Source of the DNA: Candidatus Poribacteria bacterium
Lineage (GTDB): Bacteria > Poribacteria > WGA-4E > WGA-3G
DNA: 64,000 nucleotides
NCBI GenBank assembly: GCA_022827185.1
Contig: JAJDTM010000017.1
Coordinates: forward strand, 1-64,000
Direction of reading: 5' to 3'
This document shows positions 32,087 through 40,848 of the stretch, piece by piece. Each line of letters begins with the position of its first letter. The first letter of the stretch is position 1. The position numbers were made by a program, and so were the translations under genes. The notes under the pieces were generated by a model. It made no database searches, was not told the origin of the DNA, and saw only the letters and a list, made by a program, of their open reading frames with translations.

Positions 32087-32863
32087 CTACTTTCGTCTTG
32101 CTTTAACGGCGTACATGGGCCAGGAGAAGTAAAAATCGTCGCCTGCTGGCCGGACTGTATAATGCTGCCGCGCTTCATCAGGCGAGAGTTGTGCAAAGGC
32201 ATCACGAATTTCCTGCACAACCTCTGGTGGATTTTGCTCTGGTCGGACCCACCACAGAAACGACATTTGTGCATTTCGGACATCTGCAGCCTGTTCAAGT
32301 GAGAATCCGGCATCTGTAATCATCGCATCCCATTGTGAAGGAGGACGGCCATACACATGAGAGTTATCCCGAAGTCTCTCCACGCGATTCTGCCACACTA
32401 TTAACTTTTCTGATTCAGGGGAAACGGAATCTACAAAGCAAAAAAGTCCATCTGTTCGTAGAACCCGATGGACTTCGCTCAAGAATTTCGGGACATCTTG
32501 GAAGTGATGCGGCGCGAGTCGACAGGTCACTAAATCTAACGAAGCCGTGGCAATCGGCAAAGCTTCCGCAGCAGCAACGGAAAACGTAACGTTCTCTATC
32601 GCTTGTGCTTTTGCTAACTCAGCTGCCTTCGCGACCATTTCGGGGGTTAAATCCGTAGCGACTACGTGTGCAACCTTGGGTGCGAGCGCAAAGGCTGTAA
32701 AGCCTGTGCCTGTGGCGACATCCAACGTCTGTTCCGTCCCTGTCGGTGCCGCGAAATTGAGGATTACGTCTAACGTGTCCCCTGTGGCGTGTGCGGTGCT
32801 TTGGGCGTAGTAGTCAGCGTGCTGACTGAACTGTTCCCGAACCGCGGTGTGTACGGATTTCAT
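32087..32863 (-). CDS. Class I SAM-dependent methyltransferase
   Basis: This 258-residue Methyltransf_11/UbiE-like protein has motif I LDVATGTGFTAFAL (about 47-60), motif II VVATDLTPEMV, a motif III region AEALPIATASLDLVTCRLAPHHF, and VLRTDGLFCFVDS. The N-terminus (REQFSQHADYYAQSTAHA) is the cap typical of this group. The substrate is unknown. It is followed by a strong terminator and preceded by a heptamer-repeat island, so it is probably its own transcription unit. It lacks a membrane segment. Confidence 0.88.
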   Translation of the reverse strand: MKSVHTAVREQFSQHADYYAQSTAHATGDTLDVILNFAAPTGTEQTLDVATGTGFTAFALAPKVAHVVATDLTPEMVAKAAELAKAQAIENVTFSVAAAEALPIATASLDLVTCRLAPHHFQDVPKFLSEVHRVLRTDGLFCFVDSVSPESEKLIVWQNRVERLRDNSHVYGRPPSQWDAMITDAGFSLEQAADVRNAQMSFLWWVRPEQNPPEVVQEIRDAFAQLSPDEARQHYTVRPAGDDFYFSWPMYAVKARRK

Positions 32864-32885
32864 ATATTAGTTTTTAGTGAAGAAG

Positions 32886-32975
32886 TAACCAGTAACCAGT
32901 AACCAGTTAAAGAGGGGATATGATTCATCAAGTCTTTCTCTTAACTGGAAACTGTTAACTGGCAACTGGTAACTG
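32886..32975. repeat. Heptamer-repeat hairpin island
   Basis: Three tandem TAACCAG copies (32886-32906), a spacer with AAAGAGGGG and TCTTTCTCTT, then an inverted arm (32940-32975) with TTAACTGG, GTTAACTGGCAACTGG and GTAACTG. It is the same design as at 29625-29719, including the AAGAG/CTCTT inner pair. Confidence 0.85.
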
Positions 32976-32999
32976 AAAAAATATGATTAAAGAAGCGTA

Positions 33000-34103
33000 T
33001 CAATTAAAAACAATAACCCCGCGGGCATTTTCGCCGGCTTCCATATCCGCGAACGCCTCATTAATCTGCTCAAGTTGATAGTGCTGTGTAATCAATTCAT
33101 CTAACTTCAATTTACCTTCGGTATACAGATCGAGAAGTTTCGGCATATCCACCCGCGGCTGACATGAACCGTAGAACGAACCGATCAGTTGTCTCTCCGT
33201 TGAAACGAGGTGTTGTGCCGGGATACTAACGTCCATTTGGTGATGTGCCATACCGACGATAACAGCAGTACCCGCAGCCCGCACCATATTATACGCTTGT
33301 ACAATGGTCTTCGGGTTCCCGATCACCTCGAAGGCGTAGTCTACCCCAAGCCCGTTGGTCAATTCACGAACCGCTTCGACCGGATCGCACGTCGCTGCGT
33401 TAACGACATCCGTTGCTCCAAAACTTTTCGCAAAGTTAAGTTTTTTCTCAGCAATATCGACAGCGATAATCTGTTCTGCTTGTGCGAGTACCGCACCTTG
33501 AATAGCGTTCAACCCGACGCCACCTGTCCCGATAACTGCTACAGAACTGCCGGGTTCCACCTTCGCAGTATTTAGCACAGCCCCAACGCCGGTTGTCACA
33601 CCGCATCCGACAAGTGCCGCTTTTTCTAAGGCGTGGTCCTTATCAATTTTCACGAGATTTTGTTGGGGAACAACCATGTATTCCGACATCGTTGCAATCC
33701 GTGCCATTTGGAGGATACCATCACCGGAACTGTTATGCAGACGATAGGTGCCGTCGAGTTGAAACCCGCGCGGTACGTCATAACTTTCGCACAGGCAGAC
33801 TTTTTCCATCTCACACATACGGCAACTGCCACAATAACTGACGAAAGACAAGATAACATGATCGCCGGGCTGAAAACCTGTTACATCCGCTCCAACGCGT
33901 TCAATAATTCCTGCGCCTTCGTGTCCGAGTACAACGGCAGCATCGTAATAGATAGCACCCGTGACGACCGACAGATCGGAATGGCAGACACCGCTCGCGG
34001 CGGTGCGGACGAGGACTTCGTTTGCCTTGGGTTCGTCTAACTCAAGTTCCTCAATAACGACCGGTTCGTTATGTTTGTACATGACAGCAGCACGTGTTTT
34101 CAT
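33000..34103 (-). CDS. Zinc-dependent alcohol dehydrogenase
   Basis: This 367-residue medium-chain dehydrogenase has the catalytic zinc site GVCHSDL (Cys39 region) with LGHEGAGIIE, structural zinc cysteines in YCGSCRMCEMEKVCLC, and Rossmann motif VIGTGGVGLNAIQG (about 190). The length and the C-terminal YQLEQINEAFADMEAGE fit class III/zinc-type ADHs. It probably oxidises a primary or short-chain alcohol with NAD(P); the exact substrate is unknown. Its start follows AAAATATATG, with no strong ribosome site. No partner gene is obvious; a Phd-type antitoxin lies upstream. Confidence 0.9.
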   Translation of the reverse strand: MKTRAAVMYKHNEPVVIEELELDEPKANEVLVRTAASGVCHSDLSVVTGAIYYDAAVVLGHEGAGIIERVGADVTGFQPGDHVILSFVSYCGSCRMCEMEKVCLCESYDVPRGFQLDGTYRLHNSSGDGILQMARIATMSEYMVVPQQNLVKIDKDHALEKAALVGCGVTTGVGAVLNTAKVEPGSSVAVIGTGGVGLNAIQGAVLAQAEQIIAVDIAEKKLNFAKSFGATDVVNAATCDPVEAVRELTNGLGVDYAFEVIGNPKTIVQAYNMVRAAGTAVIVGMAHHQMDVSIPAQHLVSTERQLIGSFYGSCQPRVDMPKLLDLYTEGKLKLDELITQHYQLEQINEAFADMEAGENARGVIVFN

Positions 34104-34167
34104 ATATTTTGGATCCTTGCTTGTTCAGCCCGACGTTTTAAGGAGACAGTATAGCGCGTTCGGGTGC

Positions 34168-34374
34168 TCAAAGTTTCCCTTGTTTTTTTAATTCGGCTCG
34201 AATTTCCCGATAGTCGCGAGAATCTGTCTCGGTTTCAACCGCCGCATCCATCTCTAAAATATCTTCTAAATCTTCAAGGTGTTCTATGAGAAGGCGATAC
34301 TCCTTCATTGACAAAACTACTGCGGTTTTCCGACCCTTGTCATTGACAAGATATTTGGGTTTAATGTTGAGCAT
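34168..34374 (-). CDS. Phd/YefM-like antitoxin, without an adjacent toxin
   Basis: This 68-residue protein reads MLNIKPKYLVNDKGRKTAVVLSMKEYRLLIEHLEDLEDILEMD and continues to the end; the VxDxKGRKTAVVL... start and the following helix (EYRLLIEHLEDLEDI) are typical of Phd/YefM antitoxins. I chose the ATG at 34374 (GGAGAAC upstream); a longer frame to 34512 overlaps the upstream gene. No RelE- or PIN-type toxin is found beside it, so it appears to be an orphan, or the toxin was lost. Antitoxins of this fold autoregulate their promoter. Confidence 0.75.
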   Translation of the reverse strand: MLNIKPKYLVNDKGRKTAVVLSMKEYRLLIEHLEDLEDILEMDAAVETETDSRDYREIRAELKKQGKL

Positions 34375-34411
34375 AGTGTTCTCCGAACGGGCAGCATAAG
34401 TGTGGTTTCGC

Positions 34412-35212
34412 CTACAGTAAAGATTCCAGGTAACTTCTCGCCTTTCGCATTGATTCAATCGGATCGGACTGTCCTTCGTACACAATCGAGAGGCAGCCGT
34501 TATAGCCGACACCCCGCAAGATGTCCAAGACGCGCGGATAGTCCAACCACTCCTCGACCCCGCTATCTATTTCATAAAACTTGGTGCGGACATAGACAGC
34601 GTGTGGGGCTGTTTGCTCAATACTTGCATAACAGTCGTAGTCGGGATGTGAGGAACCGCGATGTCCACTTGCACCCGGAGAACCTGCGTACTGCCCCGTA
34701 TCCAAGATATGTGTGAAATACGGGTGATCTGTTCCGTTCAAGGCACGCAGCACAGCGGCACCGTCGCGCGTAACGTTGTTATGATTATGATTCTGCAACC
34801 CGACGAGGATACCTGATTCATAGCCGTATTCAGCAACTTCCTTGAAGGCTTCAATCATTGGAGGCCACAAGGTTTCCTCGTCATCGCAATCTTCGGGAAC
34901 GTAAGCAGCGAACACTCGAACGATTGGGCAGCTCATAAAAGCTGCAACATCGATCCACTGCTTAATTAGTGCGATCTGTTCTGGGTGTTCAGCAACAGGA
35001 CGACCGAAGTTATTGCTGACACCGATATAACCTAACGGTAATCCTTTCCGCATAAGATCCATTTTCAGGTTCCGTAGGTAGTCAGCGTCTGTGGATTCAA
35101 ACGCGCTTGAATGCAACTCGATAACGTCAAAACCGAGATCGTATACTATTTGCGCGAAGGCGGTGGCAGTCGTATTTCTCACATTCAGAGACATGGTACC
35201 TAATTTCATCAT
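34412..35212 (-). CDS. Sugar phosphate isomerase/epimerase-family TIM barrel
   Basis: This 266-residue protein of the AP-endonuclease-2 TIM barrel family has MKLGTMSLNVRNTTATAF, DLGFDVIELHSSAF, LPLGYIGVSNNFGRP, VRVFAAYVPEDCDDEE, ILVGLQNHNHNNV (metal His), HILDTGQYAG, YVRTKFYEID and GCLSIVYEGQSDP. The start is the ATG at 35212, preceded by AAGGAGAACGCGCT; the frame is open to 35254. Such proteins isomerise keto/aldo sugars or inosose-type compounds with a divalent metal. The neighbouring kinase and mutarotase support a sugar pathway. Confidence 0.85.
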   Translation of the reverse strand: MMKLGTMSLNVRNTTATAFAQIVYDLGFDVIELHSSAFESTDADYLRNLKMDLMRKGLPLGYIGVSNNFGRPVAEHPEQIALIKQWIDVAAFMSCPIVRVFAAYVPEDCDDEETLWPPMIEAFKEVAEYGYESGILVGLQNHNHNNVTRDGAAVLRALNGTDHPYFTHILDTGQYAGSPGASGHRGSSHPDYDCYASIEQTAPHAVYVRTKFYEIDSGVEEWLDYPRVLDILRGVGYNGCLSIVYEGQSDPIESMRKARSYLESLL

Positions 35213-35288
35213 AGCGCGTTCTCCTTTTTCGTCGAGGTGCAATTTTCTGAGCAAAGCAGATAAAAGACGAAAAACTAAATACCTTTAT

Positions 35289-36146
35289 TTATTCAGTAGA
35301 GGGATCGTCGTCTTGGTCTTGAAACAGTGCTCCAGTCTGTTGATTCAATGCTAAGAAGAATTTCTGCAAGGATTGTTGAAAGTCTTGGAATTGATGTCGG
35401 TCCGCCTCAAGGTCCTGAATTCGGGCATCCAGGGTTTCTAACTGGGTGAGTTGGTCAAGGATATCTTGGACAACGTTTTGCATCTCTCGGAAATATTGCC
35501 GCTCATTTTCAAGTTTCTCAACCTTGTCTACCATTACCGCGATATCCCTTTTTGCCTGTTTCAATTCTTCCTGTAGGTTTTGCGTAAAAGTGATTAATTT
35601 CTCTAAGGTATTCGTCGTTTTATAAATCTGCTGTTCCGGGTTGTTATCGGGCGTTGTTTGTCCTGGGAAGGATGTGTTGTCTTCTTGAGTGTGCGGTGTA
35701 TCAGTTTCATCTGTAGCATCGGTAGGTATCTCGTCATCTGACTTTTGAAAGATACCGAGTAACTTAAGATGGTACGAAAGCTGTGTATACGGTTCTTTCC
35801 GATGCGTATATGTAACTTGCACCCGGAGTTCTTCATTGACCCGTAGATTGCTCAGGTGACCATGTATATTTCGAATCACTACTTCGTTGTAGCCGAATAC
35901 ATCATTTTTCTTCGGATTCAACTGTCGGAGGTATCGATAGAGTTCCAATCCGTCGGTACTCTCGCGTTCTATGCCTTCAGTCGTTACCACACCGACTATT
36001 TCTGGTTCATCAGGGTCTGAAGATCTCTTCTCATTAGGGATCACAATATCTAACGGTACCTCACCATCAACGGATTTCATTCCGATGATCCAGTTAGTTG
36101 GTGATATTTTACTGCAGTATGCAATGAAGTCGTAGTTAATTGCCAT
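35289..36146 (-). CDS. Hypothetical protein with long coiled coil
   Basis: This 285-residue protein has an N-terminal globular domain (about 1-150: MAINYDFIAYCSKISPTNWI, GMKSVDGEVPLDIVIP) and a Pro/Thr/Asp-rich linker (about 155-190). A long coiled coil follows (about 195-270, with heptads such as LEKLITFTQNLQEELKQAKR and VQDILDQLTQLETLDARIQD). I chose the ATG at 36146 with GGAAGAAAG upstream; the frame runs to 36299 and overlaps the next gene if used. It may oligomerise. No known family is recognised. Confidence 0.6.
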   Translation of the reverse strand: MAINYDFIAYCSKISPTNWIIGMKSVDGEVPLDIVIPNEKRSSDPDEPEIVGVVTTEGIERESTDGLELYRYLRQLNPKKNDVFGYNEVVIRNIHGHLSNLRVNEELRVQVTYTHRKEPYTQLSYHLKLLGIFQKSDDEIPTDATDETDTPHTQEDNTSFPGQTTPDNNPEQQIYKTTNTLEKLITFTQNLQEELKQAKRDIAVMVDKVEKLENERQYFREMQNVVQDILDQLTQLETLDARIQDLEADRHQFQDFQQSLQKFFLALNQQTGALFQDQDDDPSTE

Positions 36147-36207
36147 AGTCTTTCTTCCCACGAGTGTATGTTCTTCAGTAGAAGAAGCTCCGTTTGATTT
36201 CCATGAA

Positions 36208-37059
36208 TTATGTTTGTAGTCTTGACATAACCTTTGCGAGTTTCGGAATGTGAGATGTGCCGATGCCTTCCACAGCGAAGGATGCGACACAATGTGCAAA
36301 GTTAAGCGCTTCCTCTACGGAACGGTTTTGGTAATAGTTGATTAAAAAGGCAGTTGCGAAGACGTCACCCGCGCCTGTAGGATCCACCTCTGTGACCGGA
36401 TATGCGTCGGACCCGAGTTGTGTGCCGTTTTGAAAAAGAGTTGCCCCTCTCGCACCCTGCGTTAGCACAACAGTGGGTGTTAATCCGATATATTTTTCCA
36501 ATTCATCTGGATAGGTGCGGAGATCTTCATCACTAAGGATTAGCACATCAATATAAGGCAAAATGTCTTTTGCTGTTTCCCAACGCTTTGCTTCAACTCT
36601 ACCGTTAGCATCCCACTGCCGAAGCCACCCTTGTGGCGTCGCACCTATTAACGTATCTTCACCGAAACAGTGCACGACCTCAGCGGAAACTTCGTCAGCA
36701 ATCGGACACAGATAGGCTATATCGCTATTACGCCATTCAGTCGGAACATCGTTCCCTTTGAGTTGTTGTGCGACCCCTAAGATGAACTGTTGCCTATGCC
36801 CTTTCCCGTCATATTGGTTATCAAAAATCGTAGTGTCCGGAGATTCACGATAAACTGTTTCTATGCCTGTTAACAGTGAATTCCGACGGTCAAAGTTCGC
36901 ACCGACAGCCGTAACCGCGCGTGCATGGTGCCCGAGATTCCGAGCCGTTAGTGTTGAATATGAGGCGGAGCCACCAAGGATGTAACCATTTGGTGAGACA
37001 TCGTAACAGAAGTGACCAATTGATAAAAAAGTTGTGGGCATTGGAAAGGATGTTTTCAT
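36208..37059 (-). CDS. PfkB-family sugar or nucleoside kinase
   Basis: This 283-residue protein of the ribokinase/PfkB superfamily has the N-terminal LSIGHFCYDVSPNGYILGGSA with the Gly-Gly motif, and the C-terminal signature VDPTGAGDVFATAFLINYY (catalytic Asp, anion hole Gly-Ala-Gly). In between, ILSDEDLRTYPDE and VVLTQGARGATLF are the usual strands. It phosphorylates a sugar or similar; the substrate is unknown. A TTG start at 37077 is possible; I chose ATG at 37059 because no ribosome site favours the longer form. It overlaps or abuts the mutarotase gene by about eight bases. Confidence 0.85.
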   Translation of the reverse strand: MKTSFPMPTTFLSIGHFCYDVSPNGYILGGSASYSTLTARNLGHHARAVTAVGANFDRRNSLLTGIETVYRESPDTTIFDNQYDGKGHRQQFILGVAQQLKGNDVPTEWRNSDIAYLCPIADEVSAEVVHCFGEDTLIGATPQGWLRQWDANGRVEAKRWETAKDILPYIDVLILSDEDLRTYPDELEKYIGLTPTVVLTQGARGATLFQNGTQLGSDAYPVTEVDPTGAGDVFATAFLINYYQNRSVEEALNFAHCVASFAVEGIGTSHIPKLAKVMSRLQT

Positions 37060-37066
37060 TTTCGAT

Positions 37067-37399
37067 TTATAATTCAAAGACAGGTTCCATATATGCCCAC
37101 CATTCGTCCGGCTGCGCTTCCGCCACTGGTTCCTGAAAGGTTCGCATCAATTCGTCCCAGGCTTTGCATTTTGGATTTTCTTCGAGATAGCGTGGAAAAT
37201 CGCGCGCTATATCAAACGTATCAATCGTTTCCATCGCCATAAACAGACGGCACCCTAACAGGTAGATATTCATTTTTGTGATACCCACCGTTTTCAAGGC
37301 ATCAATGACTTCTGGCCAGGCATCTCGGTGGTACGCTTTGTATTTTTCAATAACTGACGGATCGTTTTTTAGGTTCAGTGTTAAACCGTAGTGTTTCAT
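37067..37399 (-). CDS. L-rhamnose mutarotase-family protein
   Basis: This 110-residue protein has the family's fold and length: MKHYGLTLNLKNDPSVIEKY with the conserved KxYxLxLxLK-like start, YHRDAWPEVIDALKTVGI (the conserved His and Trp), NIYLLGCRLFMAME and a Trp-rich C-terminus (QPDEWWAYMEPVFEL). RhaM converts alpha to beta L-rhamnose; relatives act on L-fucose and others. It sits between a Nudix gene (4-base overlap) and a PfkB kinase, so the three form one operon for sugar use. The exact sugar is not settled. Confidence 0.85.
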   Translation of the reverse strand: MKHYGLTLNLKNDPSVIEKYKAYHRDAWPEVIDALKTVGITKMNIYLLGCRLFMAMETIDTFDIARDFPRYLEENPKCKAWDELMRTFQEPVAEAQPDEWWAYMEPVFEL

Positions 37400-37815
37400 T
37401 TTAGTTTATCCAGTGCTTTTCGGATTATCTGACTGTGGTCAAACGCGAGCCTCGGAAGTTCAGTGCTTGGGAACCACGAGGCTTCCGATGCATCGGACCC
37501 CGCTTTAATGTTTAATGGTTTTTCAACAACCGCGGCGTAGGCAATGGTAATCACCCGACCGCGTGGGTCGCGAAGCGGATCACCGAAAGTCCCAACTTCA
37601 GTGAGGGGTACATTGGTAACCCCCGTTTCCTCTTCTAATTCACGTAATGCCGATACCTCAAGGGATTCCTCCATCTCAATAAAGCCACCCGGCAGTGCCC
37701 AATATCCTTCAAACGGTGGGTGCTTACGTTGAATCAATAGCACATCCGGAACTTCGCCACTGAGAATCACTATGTCAACAGTAACAGCAGGACGTGGGTA
37801 ATCATAGCAAAACAT
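37396..37815 (-). CDS. Nudix hydrolase
   Basis: This 139-residue protein has a perfect Nudix box G-x5-E-x7-R-E-U-x-E-E-x-G-U at residues 44-66 (GGFIEMEESLEVSALRELEE and ETGV). N-terminal VTVDIVILSG and LLIQRKHPPFEGYWALPGG are like ADP-ribose or NADH pyrophosphatase relatives. It hydrolyses a nucleoside diphosphate linked to another moiety; which one is unknown. Its promoter is at 37894-37922 and a palindrome TTCGGTTACCGAA lies 19 bases before the ATG. It overlaps the mutarotase by four bases, so it leads the operon. Confidence 0.9.
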   Translation of the reverse strand: MFCYDYPRPAVTVDIVILSGEVPDVLLIQRKHPPFEGYWALPGGFIEMEESLEVSALRELEEETGVTNVPLTEVGTFGDPLRDPRGRVITIAYAAVVEKPLNIKAGSDASEASWFPSTELPRLAFDHSQIIRKALDKLK

Positions 37816-37833
37816 CGTGTATTTAAAACTCGT

Positions 37834-37846
37834 TTCGGTTACCGAA
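37834..37846. promoter_or_regulatory. Palindromic operator candidate before the Nudix gene
   Basis: TTCGGT-T-ACCGAA is a perfect 6-bp inverted repeat, centred 25 bases upstream of the Nudix start and about 48 bases downstream of its predicted -10. It may bind a local repressor of the Nudix-mutarotase-kinase operon. Confidence 0.45.
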
Positions 37847-37893
37847 TGGAGTGAAATCCTCTTTTAATCAGGCCCCACCTATTTTTACTTTAT

Positions 37894-37922
37894 ATGATAC
37901 CAAATTTTAACATTTTCGTCAA
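37894..37922 (-). promoter_or_regulatory. Promoter for the Nudix-led operon
   Basis: On the minus strand TTGACG (37917-37922), a 17-base spacer and TATCAT (37894-37899). It is divergent to the promoter at 37935-37964, with only 12 bases between the two -35 boxes. Confidence 0.7.
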
Positions 37923-37934
37923 CTTTTTCTTTCC

Positions 37935-37964
37935 TTGCAATAAACCTATACGTAGTGATATAAT
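37935..37964 (+). promoter_or_regulatory. Promoter for the VWA-domain gene
   Basis: TTGCAA (37935-37940), an 18-base spacer and TATAAT (37959-37964) on the plus strand, about 60 bases upstream of the VWA-gene ATG. Confidence 0.65.
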
Positions 37965-38026
37965 AATTCTCAATACCGACTCGAAACGGCACATGCGCGC
38001 ATCACTGAGATGGGGAACATATTGAA

Positions 38027-39109
38027 ATGAAAGTTCTCTTCAAGAAAAATATGCCAAATGCCCTAATTATTTCTGTTGGGCTTCATATCCTCCTACTTCT
38101 CACGCTTGGGACCTTATATCGCCAAAAATCCGACTTGGACGTTAAACCGGTTACGGAGTTTGACATTATCAGGGTCCGTTCGCGGAATGCTTTGCGTCCA
38201 GTAAAAAGATTTCCCCATTTTTCCTTACGACCCGTGGCACCTACTGAGAATGTACAGCAGATGAAGACTATGGAGGTTGAACCTCCTACGCTTGAGACAT
38301 TGGCGACAACCGTATCTTATCAAGATGCAACAGTCGAATTGCAGACACCGGAACTCTCCTCACCGAGCCATTCAGGTGAACATGCCTACGGGAAAAGTTT
38401 ACAGGCTAAACCTGTGGGCGGATCAGGTGTTGGTGGTACCGGAAGCGGACTGAGTGCTCGTGTCTCAGGAAATGGAAAATTTGGCGGTGCTGCCCGTGGT
38501 TTCTTAGGCGGAACGGGGGATGAACCTACCTCTGATCTTGGCGGACTTACGCTCCCCGATTTAGCGTTGACCAGAGTGGGTAAGCACATTGTTGCAAACC
38601 GGAGCACCGATCTCGTTGATGTCGTTTTCGTTGTTGATGGCAGTGGCAGTATGAAAAACGATATTGATGCAGTACGCGAACACCTTAATAATATGACGGA
38701 TCTTTTCGATAGTGCTGAGATAGATTTCACTATCGGTGTCGTTGCCTTTCGCGCCGGTACGGGATACGGTCTCCTTGGATTAGACTTTGAAGTGGTTCCA
38801 CAGACGCGTTCTGTTTCTCAAGTTAAAAAGGTCTTGTCGCAATTGAAGTTCCGGGGCGATGAGAACGGTTTAGACGCACTCATCCGCGCTGCTGACGAGG
38901 TGACGTTCCGACGCGGTGCCGAAGTCCATTTCATTTTCGTCACGGATGAGTATGTAAGCGGTGCCTACTCTTCTATAGACGTGATGGTGAAGATGAAAAC
39001 TGCCAGAATCAAGGTGGATGTTATCGGGCGCGATGAACCTTTCCAGAAATTTATCGCGAAGAGTACCGGTGGTTTATGGCTGCCGATTTCGAGTCTTGCA
39101 ATCCAGTAG
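38027..39109 (+). CDS. Membrane-anchored VWA-domain protein
   Basis: This 360-residue protein has an N-terminal transmembrane anchor (about residues 11-30, ALIISVGLHILLLLTLGTLY) resembling the N-terminus of TonB-type energy transducers, then a Pro-containing linker (about 40-135) and a Gly-rich stretch. The von Willebrand A domain is about 200-355: VDVVFVVDGSGSMKNDID gives the DxSxS MIDAS motif, and the HFIFVTDEYV strand follows. VWA domains bind partners through a metal. The TonB-like start suggests a role in the cell envelope, perhaps with an unseen ExbB/D-type pair. It faces a gene pair coding for large membrane proteins. Confidence 0.85.
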   Translation: MKVLFKKNMPNALIISVGLHILLLLTLGTLYRQKSDLDVKPVTEFDIIRVRSRNALRPVKRFPHFSLRPVAPTENVQQMKTMEVEPPTLETLATTVSYQDATVELQTPELSSPSHSGEHAYGKSLQAKPVGGSGVGGTGSGLSARVSGNGKFGGAARGFLGGTGDEPTSDLGGLTLPDLALTRVGKHIVANRSTDLVDVVFVVDGSGSMKNDIDAVREHLNNMTDLFDSAEIDFTIGVVAFRAGTGYGLLGLDFEVVPQTRSVSQVKKVLSQLKFRGDENGLDALIRAADEVTFRRGAEVHFIFVTDEYVSGAYSSIDVMVKMKTARIKVDVIGRDEPFQKFIAKSTGGLWLPISSLAIQ

Positions 39110-39121
39110 TTTTTTATATTG

Positions 39122-39200
39122 CCTTGCGGTTCGGTCAGTGGGGTTTGAGACTTTTGGTTCTTCTTCCGTATATCCGTTCTCCATTACATTACGAACTAAG
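39122..39200. repeat. Dispersed repeat, copy 1
   Basis: About 79 bases starting CCTTGCGGTTCGGT and later CCGTATATCCG, then CTCCA-x-TAC-x-TTACG. A second copy with the same blocks at nearly the same spacing is at 52987-53062, where it overlaps the start of the FAD-oxidase gene. No gene is convincing in 39110-39263 otherwise. Confidence 0.7.
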
Positions 39201-39263
39201 TTTTTGGTGGTTTTTTATAATACTTTATTGGAGTGCCTTGGTCAAGAGGTTGCAATGTGAACG

Positions 39264-40820
39264 ATGGACAAACAGGATAAACGCTACGCGCTCGGTTTAA
39301 CGTTCCTTTTTCTTGCGGTTGGTGCGTTTACTGCGAGCCATCATGAGATGTGGCGAGATGAAATTCAGGCGTGGCTCCTGGCGCGGGATAGTACCTCAGT
39401 CTTTAATCTCTTCGCGCACCTCAAATATGAGGGGCATCCCGGTTTATGGCATCTCTGTCTGATGCCACTCAGCCGCATCGCACATTCCCCTATCATGATG
39501 CAGATGCTCCATCTCTTGATTACGGGTGTTACGGTCTACCTTTTCGTTCGCTACGCGCCTTTCAACTGGTTCCAAAAACTTCTCTTCTGTTTCGGCTATC
39601 TCGTTCTCTATGAATACGCGATTGTTGCCCGAAACTATGCCCTTGGACTGCTGTTGATAACCGTTTTTTGTGTGCTTTTCAAGGCGCGTTACAAACGGTT
39701 TATCTGGATCGGTTGCGTGCTGTTCCTCCTTGCACATACGAGTGTCCATGCGTTGATCGTCACCATAGGAATAGGCACTGCCCTCTGTTGCGAATATTTC
39801 TTTGGCGGTAGGTTTCTTAAATCTCTGAGTCAAGAAGTTGAGGCTATAGAAGATAAAAGACCTATCTGGATCGGGTTCGTACTTATCGGCATCGGTATTA
39901 TTACAGCAGTTTTACAACTCAATCCACCCTCGGATACAGGTTTTGCTGTTGCATGGAACTTTAACTTTGAAATCAAGCGTGTGAACGATATTGTTAAACT
40001 GATTTCTCGTGCGTATCTCCCCGTCACGAGACCTGTGTTCGGTTTTTGGGGTTCAAATCTACTCACAACCTATCCGTTTTTCCTATCAATCCAAGTATCG
40101 CTCTGCTATTTCCTGATGCTTTTCAGCCTACTGTTATTCCACAAACGTCCGACGGCACTGCTTATCTATCTCATTTCAACGTTTGGACTTCTGACATTTT
40201 TCTATATCAAATATCACGGCAGTATCCGGCATCACGGTTTCCTGTTCCTTGCATTTCTGATGTGCTGTTGGATTTACCGAGACGCCCCGGCGATCAATCT
40301 CGGTAAGGCTGAGCAAGCGGATAAGGATTCTGCAATAGATCGGGTTTTAAATAGAGCAGGGACGGTGCTTGTAACGTTATTGCTTATCTGTCATGCGATT
40401 GGTGGTATTATCGCTGTCAGCATGGAGCATCGCCATGTTTTCTCTTATGGCAAACTAACAGCCGAATATATCAAGTCGCAAGGTATGCAAGACTTCCCGA
40501 TGGTTGGGGATATTGATTATGCAGTTAGCACTGTTGTTGGATATTTGGAGGAACCGCGACAAATTTACTATCCACGCGGCAGCCGACTCGGCTCTTTTGT
40601 CAGGTGGGACAAAGCACGCACACATGATGCTCCCGATACACTCGTCATTGAAGCCGCGAAAACGCTGAGTACCGAGAAAAACAGAGAGGTGCTAATTATC
40701 TTGAACCGTGCTATAGGTGCTGAACTGCGTCAACAGCATAATCTCACTTCCGTAGCCAAATTTACCGGTTCAGTCGTTGGTGATGAGGGTTTCCATCTCT
40801 ATCTGATGCCTCCACCATGA
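39264..40820 (+). CDS. GT-C-type multi-spanning membrane glycosyltransferase-like protein, copy 1
   Basis: This 518-residue protein has about ten hydrophobic spans. The first extracytoplasmic loop holds HHEMWRDEIQAWLLAR, where an Asp-Glu motif matches the catalytic position of GT-C/GT39-like (PMT, ArnT-type) enzymes. Further spans include LFCFGYLVLYEYAIVARNYA and YLISTFGLLTFFYIKY. The last 130 residues form a soluble domain (YIKSQGMQDFPMVGD). Such proteins transfer sugars from polyprenyl donors on the outer face of the membrane. The neighbour at 40849 is a near twin. The exact acceptor is unknown. Confidence 0.75.
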   Translation: MDKQDKRYALGLTFLFLAVGAFTASHHEMWRDEIQAWLLARDSTSVFNLFAHLKYEGHPGLWHLCLMPLSRIAHSPIMMQMLHLLITGVTVYLFVRYAPFNWFQKLLFCFGYLVLYEYAIVARNYALGLLLITVFCVLFKARYKRFIWIGCVLFLLAHTSVHALIVTIGIGTALCCEYFFGGRFLKSLSQEVEAIEDKRPIWIGFVLIGIGIITAVLQLNPPSDTGFAVAWNFNFEIKRVNDIVKLISRAYLPVTRPVFGFWGSNLLTTYPFFLSIQVSLCYFLMLFSLLLFHKRPTALLIYLISTFGLLTFFYIKYHGSIRHHGFLFLAFLMCCWIYRDAPAINLGKAEQADKDSAIDRVLNRAGTVLVTLLLICHAIGGIIAVSMEHRHVFSYGKLTAEYIKSQGMQDFPMVGDIDYAVSTVVGYLEEPRQIYYPRGSRLGSFVRWDKARTHDAPDTLVIEAAKTLSTEKNREVLIILNRAIGAELRQQHNLTSVAKFTGSVVGDEGFHLYLMPPP

Positions 40821-40848
40821 CACAGTTCATTAGGTAACAATGTAAACG

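Noticed and set aside
39018..39260. 80-residue plus-strand frame after the VWA gene
   Set aside because: It overlaps the VWA gene end and the dispersed repeat, has no ribosome site, and shows no family features.
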